Assembly: GCA_963734625.1 (NCBI GenBank)
Contig: CAVTHW010000016.1
Location: 351,802 to 415,801, forward strand
Reading direction: 5' to 3'
DNA: 64,000 nt
Source of the DNA: CAVTHW01 sp963734625
Lineage (GTDB): Bacteria; Acidobacteriota; Terriglobia; Bryobacterales; Bryobacteraceae
Notes under the pieces: generated by a model
Database searches by the model: none
What the model saw: only the letters and a program-made list of their open reading frames with translations
What the model was told of the DNA's origin: nothing
Program-made: the position numbers and the translations under genes
In this document: positions 1-7,657 of the stretch, piece after piece
Position numbering within the stretch: position 1 is the first letter of the stretch
Layout of the letters: the number at the start of each line of letters is the position of its first letter

Positions 1-639
1 GGCCAGATGAAGGGACACGCGATTCTTCTCCAGGTGACGGCAGACAGGCTCGGCCATCTCAGAATCCAGCATCGGCAGTACCTGCGGTAGTCTGTCCACA
101 ACCGTGACTTTGAGGCCGCGAAGCGTGAGGTTCTCCGCCATCTCCATCCCGACAAGGCCCCCGCCGACAATCACGGCTCTTTCGGCGCCTCTGGACTCGA
201 TCCACTCCCTGATCCGGCGGCTGTCGGGGATGGTCCTCAAGGCGAAGATCCCGGGCAGTTCGATCCCCGGCATTGCGGGCCGGAGGGGCGCGGCGCCCGG
301 CGCGAGAACGAGGGCGTCGTAGGGCTCCCGGTAGATCTGTCCGGTGCGCAGCGCCTGCACTTCAATCTCGCGGCTGTCCCGGTGAATCCCCAGGACTTCG
401 TTTTCGGTACGTACCTCGATGTTGAAGCGCTTAAGGAAAAGCTCGGGCGAGGAGACCAGCAGTTTGGCCTCCTCTTGGATGACATTTCCTACATAGTAGG
501 GCAGTCCGCAGTTGGCAAAGGCCACAAAGGGGCCGCGGTCGAAGATGATAATCCGAGCCCTTTCGTCAAGCCGCCGCAGCCGGGTAGCGCAGGTGGCTCC
601 ACCGGCGACACCTCCGACCACCAGCACTCTCTTGTTCAT
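1..639 (-). CDS. FAD-dependent CoA-disulfide reductase/NADH oxidase-like protein (partial, N-terminal 213 aa)
   Basis: Reading leftward from an ATG at 639, the frame stays open to the window edge, so the C-terminus is missing. The N-terminus has the FAD-binding Rossmann motif VVGGVAGGATCATRLRR, then the redox-cysteine motif ANCGLPYYVG near residue 42, the signature of CoA-disulfide reductases, NADH peroxidases and NADPH sulfur reductases. A second Rossmann motif, VIVGGGLVGMEMAENL, for the pyridine nucleotide lies near residue 155. The family uses NAD(P)H to reduce CoA disulfide, polysulfide or peroxide in the cytoplasm. Beside a SUMT gene and upstream of sulfur genes, a (poly)sulfide or CoA-persulfide role is plausible but inferred. 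Whether a C-terminal rhodanese domain follows cannot be seen. Confidence 0.85.
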   Translation of the reverse strand, partial: MNKRVLVVGGVAGGATCATRLRRLDERARIIIFDRGPFVAFANCGLPYYVGNVIQEEAKLLVSSPELFLKRFNIEVRTENEVLGIHRDSREIEVQALRTGQIYREPYDALVLAPGAAPLRPAMPGIELPGIFALRTIPDSRRIREWIESRGAERAVIVGGGLVGMEMAENLTLRGLKVTVVDRLPQVLPMLDSEMAEPVCRHLEKNRVSLHLA

Positions 640-663
640 AGTCATCTCACCGATGCGACAGCG

Positions 664-2364
664 TCAGACTTTCCTGGCGGTCACCAGTACTGTGCCGGCC
701 GGAAGGGCTTGCGAGATCACGTTGGTCAAACCCAGGGCATGCAGCGAAGCCCGGACACGGTCGACCGACCAGTCGCGGCAGCCATCCCGTCTAAGACGGC
801 GCGCCAACGCTCCCCACGTCACCTCCGGGGGCGGAAGAACGCCAGCGGGCAGGAAGCTGTCGTGCAAAGCAAGCAGGCCGTCTTTCTTCAAGACGGAGGT
901 GGCCGTTTCCAGCATTCTGTCCACCTCGCCCGGCTTGCAGGATGAGAGGAGTCCTGAAAGTAGAATCGCTCCATAGGGTTCTCCATTCGGAGGAGACTGC
1001 CCCAGGAAGGGGTTCACGGCGCGAAAAGCGGCGTGTGGACAGCACCGAGCCAGGATTTCGCCGTAAGCCTCGCCCCCCCAGCCCAACAACAAGATCGGAC
1101 TCTGCCCAGCAAGGTTCAACTTATCGGCGACCGCCGGGGCCGCGAAACGAGCCAGCGATTCGCAGGCTTCTCGGAAAAGCTCCGGATCTTCGTCCGGAGC
1201 GGGATCGCCGCGCCCACTGAAAACATAGCTGGCCAAATCCTGCCAACAGTCGGATTGGTCGGACAGCTGAAGGACAGCCGCCCTTAGGCTCTGAGGCGAG
1301 TCGCTTCTCAAATAGCGGGAGGCAATCTCGAGATTCCGGTATCCCTCCGGCGCAGCTTCGAGCAAGCCCATGGCCACGAGGTTGTCCAGTATCTCGCCGA
1401 GTGCGGCAGGCCGGAGGTCCAAGGCGCCGCCAAGCTCGGCCGCCTGCCGGAACTCGTCCAGTTGGTCGAACACGCCCAGCGCGAGGGCCAATCGCAGAAT
1501 CTGGCTGCCAATGCCGGCGGCAGCCAGACGAAGCAACTGGTCGGGCAAGGGGGCAGGTTCGAAGCGTGGGTTGTCGTCGGGCCTCGGCCGTAGGTCACGC
1601 TGAGAATCCTTGAGCTTCTCTCGGAGGCGAACGACTTCTCCCACCACCAGCGTCGCCGGAGGCTCGATATTCGCCGCGCGCACCTCGCCGGCGATGGTCG
1701 CCAGCGTGCCCGTGACCACGCGTTCGTTGTGCCAGAACGCCATCTGAATCATCGCTGCCGGCGTGCCGGGGTCTTTGCCGTGCTCGGTGAGTCGCTGCGC
1801 GATGATGGCTACGTTGTTGACGCCCATGAGGAAGACAAGGGTTCCCGAGCGGCTGAGGGCATCCCAATCCAGCCCGCTGTGGTCTTTCTTGGCCTCGTGG
1901 CCAGTCACGATCGTCACCGCGGAAGCCAAATCCCGATGGGTCACCGCTATTCCGGCGCTCAGAGGCGCGGCCAGCGCCGAGGATACGCCCGGTACCACCT
2001 CGAAGGGCACGCCGTGGTCGGCCAGGTATTCCGCCTCCTCGCCCCCGCGCCCAAACAGAAACGGGTCGCCCCCCTTCAGCCGGACCACCATCTTCCCTTC
2101 TCGCGCTCTGGCCAGCAGGAGTTCATGGATCTCGTTCTGGCGTGACTCGTGCTTTCCAACCGGCTTGCCCATGTAGATGCGCTCGGCGGAAGGCTTGGCG
2201 AGCGTGAGGACTTCCTCCTGGACGAGCCGGTCGTAGACCACCACGTCGGCGGCCTTCAGAAGGCGTTCGGCTTTGATCGTGAGCAGTTCAGGGTGACCCG
2301 GTCCCGAGCCCACGATGTAGACTTTGCCGGGCTGACGTCCGATGCTGGTGGAATCGTTGGTCAC
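664..2364 (-). CDS. cobA: Uroporphyrinogen-III C-methyltransferase (SUMT) fused to an O-methyltransferase-like C-terminal module
   Basis: 566 aa, about twice a normal SUMT. Residues about 12-255 are a complete SUMT (CobA/CysG-A type): VYIVGSGPGHPELLTIKA at the start, VVRLKGGDPFLFGRGGEE, and the PGVSSALAAPLSAGIAVTHR region, all SAM- and substrate-binding hallmarks. The known reaction makes precorrin-2, precursor of siroheme and cobalamin. Residues about 275-566 form a second module: a winged-helix dimerisation segment like plant/bacterial O-methyltransferases, then a Rossmann-like part whose glycine loop (LLLGWGGEAYG) is degenerate. The fusion may add a second methylation or be structural. The gene sits 24 bp upstream of the flavoprotein on the same strand. 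It is divergent from the cytidylate-kinase-like gene and shares its promoter region. Confidence 0.88.
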   Translation of the reverse strand: MTNDSTSIGRQPGKVYIVGSGPGHPELLTIKAERLLKAADVVVYDRLVQEEVLTLAKPSAERIYMGKPVGKHESRQNEIHELLLARAREGKMVVRLKGGDPFLFGRGGEEAEYLADHGVPFEVVPGVSSALAAPLSAGIAVTHRDLASAVTIVTGHEAKKDHSGLDWDALSRSGTLVFLMGVNNVAIIAQRLTEHGKDPGTPAAMIQMAFWHNERVVTGTLATIAGEVRAANIEPPATLVVGEVVRLREKLKDSQRDLRPRPDDNPRFEPAPLPDQLLRLAAAGIGSQILRLALALGVFDQLDEFRQAAELGGALDLRPAALGEILDNLVAMGLLEAAPEGYRNLEIASRYLRSDSPQSLRAAVLQLSDQSDCWQDLASYVFSGRGDPAPDEDPELFREACESLARFAAPAVADKLNLAGQSPILLLGWGGEAYGEILARCCPHAAFRAVNPFLGQSPPNGEPYGAILLSGLLSSCKPGEVDRMLETATSVLKKDGLLALHDSFLPAGVLPPPEVTWGALARRLRRDGCRDWSVDRVRASLHALGLTNVISQALPAGTVLVTARKV

Positions 2365-2378
2365 TTAACAAAAATGGC

Positions 2379-2423
2379 TTGAAGACTCGGCACTCATGAT
2401 ATCATGGTCCCAAAACTGCGCAA
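2379..2423. promoter_or_regulatory. Overlapping divergent promoters centred on a 12-bp palindrome
   Basis: CATGATATCATG at 2395-2406 is a perfect palindrome. On the minus strand TTGCGC (2423-2418) lies 16 bp from TATCAT (2401-2396), reading into the SUMT gene. On the plus strand TTGAAG (2379-2384) lies 15 bp from TATCAT (2400-2405), reading into the cytidylate-kinase-like gene. The two -10 hexamers are the two halves of the palindrome, so the promoters should exclude one another. This is pattern recognition only; no transcript data. Confidence 0.4.
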
Positions 2424-2449
2424 GTTACTAGACGAGAGGGGGAGGGGAG

Positions 2450-3262
2450 ATGTCGGTCATTACCATCTCGAGGGGTTCTTTCAGTGGCGGCAAGATGATA
2501 GCGGAATGCCTCGCCGCCAAGCTGTCGTTCCGTTGCATCGACCGGGACGTGATCGTGGAGAGGGCCGCCGCCAGTGGGGTCTCGCAAGACGAACTGCTCG
2601 ACGCTCTGCTGAAGCCGCCGACGTTCCTGGAGCGGTTCAGGCATAAGCGGTATTTGTACCTGGCTCTGATTCAAGCCGCTCTCGCAGAGGAGGTGAGGAC
2701 CGGCAGGGTTGTCTACCACGGCAACGCGGGGCACCTGCTCTTGAAGGGAGCCAGCCCGGTGCTCCGGGTGCGGATCATCGCTCCTCTCGAGATGCGGCTG
2801 GCGATGGTTCAGGAGCGCCTGAAGCTTGGCGCCAAAGAGGGACTGGCGTACATCCAGAAGGTCGACGAGGACCGGCGGAAGTGGACCCAGTTTCTGTACG
2901 GGGTGAACTGGGAAGACCCTGTTCTCTACGACCTGGTGATCAACCTGGAGCACATCAACATCGACGAGGCCTGTGACTCCCTTGTGGTGGTCGTCAAGGA
3001 GCGAAGGTGCTTTGAGTTCACGAGCGAATGTCAGGCCGTGATGGACGATCTGGCGCTCGGCAGCCGCATCCGCGCCAACCTTGCCCTCGATCCCCCCACA
3101 TCGCACCTTGAGGTGGAGGTCACCGCTGTTAGCGGCTCGGTCAGGATCAAAGGAAAGCTCACTTCGGTGGAAGAGATCGAAGAGGTGCGTCGCGTGGCCA
3201 TCGCCGTCCCCGGCGTGACCAACCTGGACCTCGCTGAGCTGGTCCCCGCCACGCGCGTTTAG
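2450..3262 (+). CDS. Cytidylate-kinase-like protein with C-terminal BON domain (paralog 1)
   Basis: 270 aa. The N-terminus ITISRGSFSGGKMIAECLA matches the start of the cytidylate-kinase-like family (Pfam Cytidylate_kin2), in which the P-loop is altered. Here K is present but the following Ser/Thr is Met. The middle carries the family pattern of a GNAGHLLL loop, RVRIIAPLEMRL and a late YGVNWEDPVLYDLVIN motif. Residues about 200-265 resemble a BON domain (VTAVSGSVRIKGKLTS, then VPGVTNLDLAEL). Whether it phosphorylates a nucleotide is unknown; a sensor or regulator role is possible. ATG at 2450 follows GGGGAGGGGAG. A paralog lies at 25652-26518, so the two copies bracket the sulfur region. Confidence 0.8.
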   Translation: MSVITISRGSFSGGKMIAECLAAKLSFRCIDRDVIVERAAASGVSQDELLDALLKPPTFLERFRHKRYLYLALIQAALAEEVRTGRVVYHGNAGHLLLKGASPVLRVRIIAPLEMRLAMVQERLKLGAKEGLAYIQKVDEDRRKWTQFLYGVNWEDPVLYDLVINLEHINIDEACDSLVVVVKERRCFEFTSECQAVMDDLALGSRIRANLALDPPTSHLEVEVTAVSGSVRIKGKLTSVEEIEEVRRVAIAVPGVTNLDLAELVPATRV

Positions 3263-3356
3263 CATTCCGAAGCACGACATGTCCCAGGCGGCCTGATCGG
3301 GCCGGACAATAATTCCAACATATTCAGCGATTAAGGTCCGATTCTCAAAATAGATG

Positions 3357-3385
3357 TTGCGCTAAGAGTTAATCGGGTTTAAATT
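3357..3385 (+). promoter_or_regulatory. Candidate sigma-70 promoter for the TauE operon
   Basis: TTGCGC at 3357-3362 and TAAATT at 3380-3385 are separated by 17 bp. They lie in the locally AT-rich 220-bp gap between the BON protein and the first TauE gene, giving a leader of about 90 bases. The match is only moderate. Confidence 0.3.
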
Positions 3386-3481
3386 GTACTTGGTCAAATA
3401 AGTTGCGCGGGTATCAATTATGACTTTGGCAGTCATCGTTGACCTTCGCGGTAAGGTTAGCGCCGGGAAAGAGGCCGGAGT

Positions 3482-4489
3482 ATGTCGATCTTCCTGCCGG
3501 TCGCGGGAATCAGCATCAACCTGTTCCTTCTGGTTGGAGCAGGCTCGATGGTGGGCTTCCTCTCGGGGCTTCTGGGAGTCGGAGGAGGTTTTCTTCTCAC
3601 TCCGATCCTGATGATGATCGGCATTCCCGCGACCATCGCAGCCGCGTCGGACTCATGCCAGATCATCGCAGCGTCTTCCTCCGGGGTCGCGGCCCACTTC
3701 CGGTTGGGCAACGTGGATTACAAGATGGGCAGCATCTTGCTGCTTGGGGGCTTGCTGGGGTCGGCCATCGGTGTCGAAGTGATCAAGGCCCTGCGGACCC
3801 TGGGCAACGCCGATCTGCTGATCACGGTCACCTACATTGTCGTGTTGGGTGGAGTCGGCGGTTCCATGCTTATCGGCAGCGTCCAGGCACTGCGCCGGGG
3901 AACGCTCGCTGTCAAGACGCGGCGGCCGGTTCCGAAACGAAGTCTCCTGAGCAGACTTCCTTTCCAGATGGATTTTCCGCACTCCAGGGTGAGGCACTCC
4001 GTCTTCGTTCCTTTCGCGCTCTGCACCCTGGTCGGAATCCTGGCTGCGATCATGGGTGTCGGCGGGGGGTTCATCATGGTGCCGATGATGGTCTACTTGC
4101 TGCGCATGCCGCCGCACGCAGCTGTGGGAACGGACCTCTTCCAGATCATGTTCACCTGCGCCGGAGTGACCTTCCTGCAGGCCACGCGAAACCAGACAGT
4201 GGATCTCGTCCTGGCACTGGTGCTCGCGGCGGGGTCCACAATCGGCGCTCAGATCGGCGCGCGCGTGTCACGCTATCTGCGCGGTGAGCAACTGTTGATC
4301 GTGCTTGCGCTGCTTGCCCTGGCGGTGACGTTCAAGATGCTGGTCGGCCTTGTGCTCACTCCAACGAACCTCCTCAGCCCAGCCAGCGGGCACGCCTCCG
4401 TGCGGCCCAGCAAGCAGTTGTTCTTGGCGTCGAGTCCAAGGCCGGGGCCGGGGGATCTTCGCCCGTTTCCGTTTCTGGTAGACAAGTGA
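3482..4489 (+). CDS. TauE/SafE-family sulfite/sulfonate exporter (copy 1)
   Basis: 335 aa polytopic membrane protein with the two-repeat architecture of TauE/SafE. The first repeat has GLLGVGGGFLLTPILMM at about residues 28-44. The second has AAIMGVGGGFIMVPMMVY at about 188-205. Both repeats are followed by short polar helix starts (SDSCQII and GTDLFQI). The family exports sulfite, sulfoacetate or related anions across the inner membrane. The start ATG at 3482 places the first membrane helix directly at the N-terminus. About 60 residues of the C-terminus look soluble and unlike the family. It begins the run of co-directional genes to Sat and is followed 12 bp later by a small membrane protein. 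Confidence 0.88.
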   Translation: MSIFLPVAGISINLFLLVGAGSMVGFLSGLLGVGGGFLLTPILMMIGIPATIAAASDSCQIIAASSSGVAAHFRLGNVDYKMGSILLLGGLLGSAIGVEVIKALRTLGNADLLITVTYIVVLGGVGGSMLIGSVQALRRGTLAVKTRRPVPKRSLLSRLPFQMDFPHSRVRHSVFVPFALCTLVGILAAIMGVGGGFIMVPMMVYLLRMPPHAAVGTDLFQIMFTCAGVTFLQATRNQTVDLVLALVLAAGSTIGAQIGARVSRYLRGEQLLIVLALLALAVTFKMLVGLVLTPTNLLSPASGHASVRPSKQLFLASSPRPGPGDLRPFPFLVDK

Positions 4490-4501
4490 TTCGGAGGTTG
4501 A

Positions 4502-4801
4502 ATGGTGCGCTTTCCAAGGATGAAATCAGCGCTGCTGGCTTCGCTGGCTCTCGCCTTCCTGCCCGCGCTCAGCTTCGGCGCCTCGAGTGACGAGAGCCCA
4601 ATTGTTTTCGTCGCGGATTCCCGCGGCCTCACGGGTTGGCGTGCTTGGTGTACCAACCTTTACAACGAGAGCCTCTTCCACTTCGCGCTGCTGACGGTGA
4701 TCCTGATTCCGGTGGTGGCGCTTGTGCTGGGCTCGATCACGAACTTCTTCTTGGTGCGCAGCGGCATCGACTTGAAATCGCGAGCTGTGGCGGAACATTA
4801 G
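4502..4801 (+). CDS. Small secreted/membrane protein between two TauE genes
   Basis: 99 aa. An N-terminal hydrophobic signal-like segment ends near SFGASS at about residue 28. A second strongly hydrophobic helix spans about residues 60-85 (LLTVILIPVVALVLGSITNFF), followed by a basic tail. This predicts a short periplasmic loop and one or two membrane anchors. I do not recognise the family. Being sandwiched between two TauE exporters, 12 bp after one and 16 bp before the next, suggests an accessory exporter subunit. That is inference from position. Confidence 0.65.
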   Translation: MVRFPRMKSALLASLALAFLPALSFGASSDESPIVFVADSRGLTGWRAWCTNLYNESLFHFALLTVILIPVVALVLGSITNFFLVRSGIDLKSRAVAEH

Positions 4802-4817
4802 GGCATAGGAGGGTCAC

Positions 4818-5897
4818 GTGGACTGGTTATTCGTGCAAATGCCCATTGCGGGGATCCACATATTCTGGCCGGGCCTGCTCATCCTCGGTCTCGGTGTCGG
4901 CATCATCGGCAGTTTCTTCGGAATGGGTGGCGGGTGGATGGTCACGCCGGGATTGAACATCCTCGGTTTTCCCATGGCGTTCGCTATCGGCACCGACATC
5001 ACCCACATGGCCGGCAATTCCCTCATCTCCACCATGCGGCACTCCAAGTTCGGCAACGTGGACTACAAACTGGGCATCGTCATGGCTGTCGGCACCGTGG
5101 GCGGCTTTGAATCGGGCGCTCAGATGATCATGTGGCTGGAACGGATCGGCAGAATCGACCTTATCGTCCGGGTTGGGTACCTGGTGCTGCTGGCACTGAT
5201 CGCCTGGCTGGTTTTCGCCGACGTGCATCAGCAAAGGAAAAAGCAAAGGGAGGATTTGACTTCTGGTAAGCCGAGACAGGCGGTGCCCTCCGGCGGCATC
5301 CAGTGGTATCGCACGTTTCAGAAGATAAGGATCCCGCCGATGGTTCACTTCAACCGGGCCGGCATCTATTGCACGGCCTGGCTGCCGATGTCGGTGAGTT
5401 TTTTAACTGGATGGCTGGCGGGCATCCTGGGCATTGGCGGCGGCCTGATCCGTATGCCTGCTTTGATCTATCTGGTCGGTGTTCCGACTCACGTCGCTGT
5501 GGGCACGGACTTGTTTGAAGTTGTCATTTCCGCCCTTTACGGCGCGGGCACTTACACCTATAAGGGGCGGACAGAACTGGTAGCGGCTGTGATCATGCTG
5601 GTCGGCGCCTCCATCGGCGCCCAGATAGGCTCGGTGGCGACCAAGTACGCCAAAGGATACGGAATCCGGGTCTTCTTTGGAGTTGCCGTAGTCGGCTGCG
5701 CCCTTTCTATTGCGTTCAAGTTAATTGCTTCCTACTTCCCGGTGGTGAGGCGTTTCTTCGACGTAGCCGCATCGGTCCTCATCCTTCTGTTGATCTTGGG
5801 TCTCTCCCTGTTCATCTTCCTCAAGTTTCTCAAGGGGGCGCGGGAGGAACTTGCCCTTCGGACGAGCGAGACCAGAGCTAGCGCGGTGGGCAAGTAG
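4818..5897 (+). CDS. TauE/SafE-family sulfite/sulfonate exporter (copy 2)
   Basis: 359 aa. The two glycine-rich repeats are GSFFGMGGGWMVTPGLNI at about residues 31-48 and AGILGIGGGLIRMPALIYL at about 206-224, each followed by a GTD segment (GTDITHMAGNS and GTDLFEVVIS). A cytoplasmic loop rich in charged residues (about 135-170) separates the halves. The start is GTG at 4818, supported by GGAGG in the 10 bases before it. It clearly belongs to the same family as the gene at 3482 but keeps more of the canonical second half. Two different exporters in one operon could pair as a heteromer or handle different sulfur anions. Confidence 0.9.
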   Translation: MDWLFVQMPIAGIHIFWPGLLILGLGVGIIGSFFGMGGGWMVTPGLNILGFPMAFAIGTDITHMAGNSLISTMRHSKFGNVDYKLGIVMAVGTVGGFESGAQMIMWLERIGRIDLIVRVGYLVLLALIAWLVFADVHQQRKKQREDLTSGKPRQAVPSGGIQWYRTFQKIRIPPMVHFNRAGIYCTAWLPMSVSFLTGWLAGILGIGGGLIRMPALIYLVGVPTHVAVGTDLFEVVISALYGAGTYTYKGRTELVAAVIMLVGASIGAQIGSVATKYAKGYGIRVFFGVAVVGCALSIAFKLIASYFPVVRRFFDVAASVLILLLILGLSLFIFLKFLKGAREELALRTSETRASAVGK

Positions 5898-5927
5898 GAG
5901 ACGGGGCCGGCGAAAGGAGGAATGCAA

Positions 5928-6518
5928 ATGAAAAGTCGAACGACGGGATTCACTCTCCTGTGCATAGCCTGCCTGCCTTTACTGGTGGGGTGCAGCGGTT
6001 TTGGGCAAGTCAACCAGGGGCGAGTAATCGCATATGACGCGGCCAAAGGGTTGGTGACCCTTGTTTCCGAGGCCTACGGCCAGGAGGCGTCGGCCATGAA
6101 GTACGGCGTTCTCCCTCCGGTTACGATCCAGGTTCCCAACGATCCCGGCCAGATGGGGCCAGCGCCCAAGGCCGGCCTGCTGCTGTCCATGGACAGCCAG
6201 AACCGAAAGGTCGTGGTTTTCGATCCCCCAACCCAGTCCTTCAAGAGCATAGCGTTCGACCTAGTCGGGCAGCGGGACGGCGTTTTTGTGGATGATCCCG
6301 CTATCAAGGGGGCCAAGTTCCCGAAAATCGACCGGGACCGAAAGACCATCACGGTGTACTCGACCCAACAGCGGCAACTGGTCACATTCGCCGTTCCGGA
6401 CGAGTACTTCGATCTGCCGCCCGACACCTGGGCTATGGGCGACGAGGTCCGCTACTACTACAAGGACCCGCACAAGGCGCTCAGACTGATGAACGTGACC
6501 AGAACCAATGTCCTTTGA
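5928..6518 (+). CDS. Putative lipoprotein (DUF4881-like)
   Basis: About 196 aa from the ATG at 5928. This start is preferred over the in-frame ATG at 5922 because AAAGGAGG then has 7-8 bases of spacing. A basic N-terminus, a hydrophobic stretch and the lipobox LLVGC predict a lipoprotein anchored outside the inner membrane. The mature part is beta-rich in appearance. It has repeated references to conversion-type patterns (GRVIAYDAAKGLVTLVSEA, RKTITVYSTQQRQLVTFAV) and ends RYYYKDPHKALRLMNVTRT. I tentatively associate it with the DUF4881 lipoproteins known from sulfate reducers; a profile search would settle this. It overlaps the next gene by 3-4 bases. Confidence 0.6.
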   Translation: MKSRTTGFTLLCIACLPLLVGCSGFGQVNQGRVIAYDAAKGLVTLVSEAYGQEASAMKYGVLPPVTIQVPNDPGQMGPAPKAGLLLSMDSQNRKVVVFDPPTQSFKSIAFDLVGQRDGVFVDDPAIKGAKFPKIDRDRKTITVYSTQQRQLVTFAVPDEYFDLPPDTWAMGDEVRYYYKDPHKALRLMNVTRTNVL

Positions 6519-6844
6519 CGAGGGTCTCGAAGCGGGCTAGCAGAATGTTTTGGAACAAGCCAGCCACGGCGGCGGATGGAGACGGAACCAGCGGGCGGAG
6601 ACGGGTTGCGGCAACCATCACGTTCGACTTGGCCATGGTCATCGAGTTGGCGGTAGCGATGTATCGTGCCAACGCGCACAGTTCCGATTTCACCGGCGTT
6701 TTTCTCAGGACGTTCTTCGGGCTGCTCATCCCCACACTCTTCTTGTGGCGGTATGGCCTAAGGAAGATCCTCTCCCAACCGGGCGAGCAACAGAGCGCGC
6801 AGCAGGGCGATGGCGGTAGCGTGGTTGGGGGAGAGCGGTCGTGA
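6515..6844 (+). CDS. Small membrane protein of unknown function
   Basis: 109 aa from a TTG that overlaps the preceding stop. An in-frame ATG at 6545 (MFWNKPATAA) is an equally good start and gives 99 aa. Two hydrophobic helices are visible, about residues 38-52 (FDLAMVIELAVAMYRA) and 60-85 (FLRTFFGLLIPTLFLWRYGL), with a polar Gln/Gly-rich C-terminus. No family recognised. It overlaps the GTG of the TIGR02186-like gene by 4 bases, so it is translationally coupled into the exporter operon. Confidence 0.55.
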   Translation: MTRVSKRASRMFWNKPATAADGDGTSGRRRVAATITFDLAMVIELAVAMYRANAHSSDFTGVFLRTFFGLLIPTLFLWRYGLRKILSQPGEQQSAQQGDGGSVVGGERS

Positions 6845-7647
6845 GAAACGTCGTTTCCCGGCTGGTGTGCGGGTATCTGTTGCTTCCGCTGCTCAGTCTC
6901 TGCGCGTTAGCCTGGGCCACCGGGCCGGCTCAGCCCCGCGTGAAGCTCACCCCGGAACGAATCGAGATGGGCTCCTTTTACAGCGGCGTCCGGGTCAAGA
7001 TCGAAGGCTTGGTCGGCCACGGCTCCAAAGCCATCGTCGTGTTGCGCGGAGCCGATAAGCGGGAGTCCTTCAACAAGAAGGGGCGGTTCGGCTTCATCTG
7101 GTTAAACGCCGGCAGCGTTCGCATTTCGGGAGCTCCATCCTTGTTCCTCTGCTTTAGCCCGGAGCCCGTCAGAGCGCTACTGGACGCTGAGGTCATCGGC
7201 CAGAGGCTGCTCGACGAAGCGTCCATCCAGGCCTATCTGCGAATCGAGCCTGAGCAGGCGCCCGATCGAGCGAAGGAGGTCCGGTCCAATTTTCTAGCGC
7301 TGAAGACCGAAGATGGACTGTATCATATCTACCCGGGCGGGCTGAAGATGGGCGCGCCTCTTGCTGAGGGAACACCATTCTCCGCCGAGTTCCTTTGGCC
7401 CAAGATCGCCCCGCCAGCGTCCTACACGGTCCAGGTTCTGGAGTGCCGTGACCGCGCCGTCATCGCGGAATCCTCCGTCCCTCTGGAAGTTGTCAAGGTC
7501 GGATTCCCTCAGAGTTTGGCGGTCCTGGCGACTCAACACGCCGCGTACTACGGAGTGTTAGCCGTGCTGTCGGCGGCCTGCGCTGGCTTCATGATCGACT
7601 TTCTCGCCGCAAAGCTGTTCGGCAGAAGGCGCGGAGCGGCCCACTGA
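6841..7647 (+). CDS. TIGR02186-like transmembrane protein
   Basis: 268 aa from a GTG at 6841 that overlaps the previous stop. A signal peptide (residues 1-26, ending ALAWATG) is followed by a large extracytoplasmic domain with an early VKLTPERIEMGSFYSGVRVK strand. A single C-terminal membrane helix (AVLSAACAGFMIDFLAAKLF, about 240-260) ends in a basic tail. This layout and the 'IEMGSFYSG' region match the TIGR02186 / Alph_Pro_TM family, which is often encoded next to TauE/SafE genes. Function is unknown. The context suggests a periplasmic component of the sulfur-anion exporter system. Confidence 0.72.
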   Translation: MRNVVSRLVCGYLLLPLLSLCALAWATGPAQPRVKLTPERIEMGSFYSGVRVKIEGLVGHGSKAIVVLRGADKRESFNKKGRFGFIWLNAGSVRISGAPSLFLCFSPEPVRALLDAEVIGQRLLDEASIQAYLRIEPEQAPDRAKEVRSNFLALKTEDGLYHIYPGGLKMGAPLAEGTPFSAEFLWPKIAPPASYTVQVLECRDRAVIAESSVPLEVVKVGFPQSLAVLATQHAAYYGVLAVLSAACAGFMIDFLAAKLFGRRRGAAH

Positions 7648-7657
7648 CCGGCGTAGA

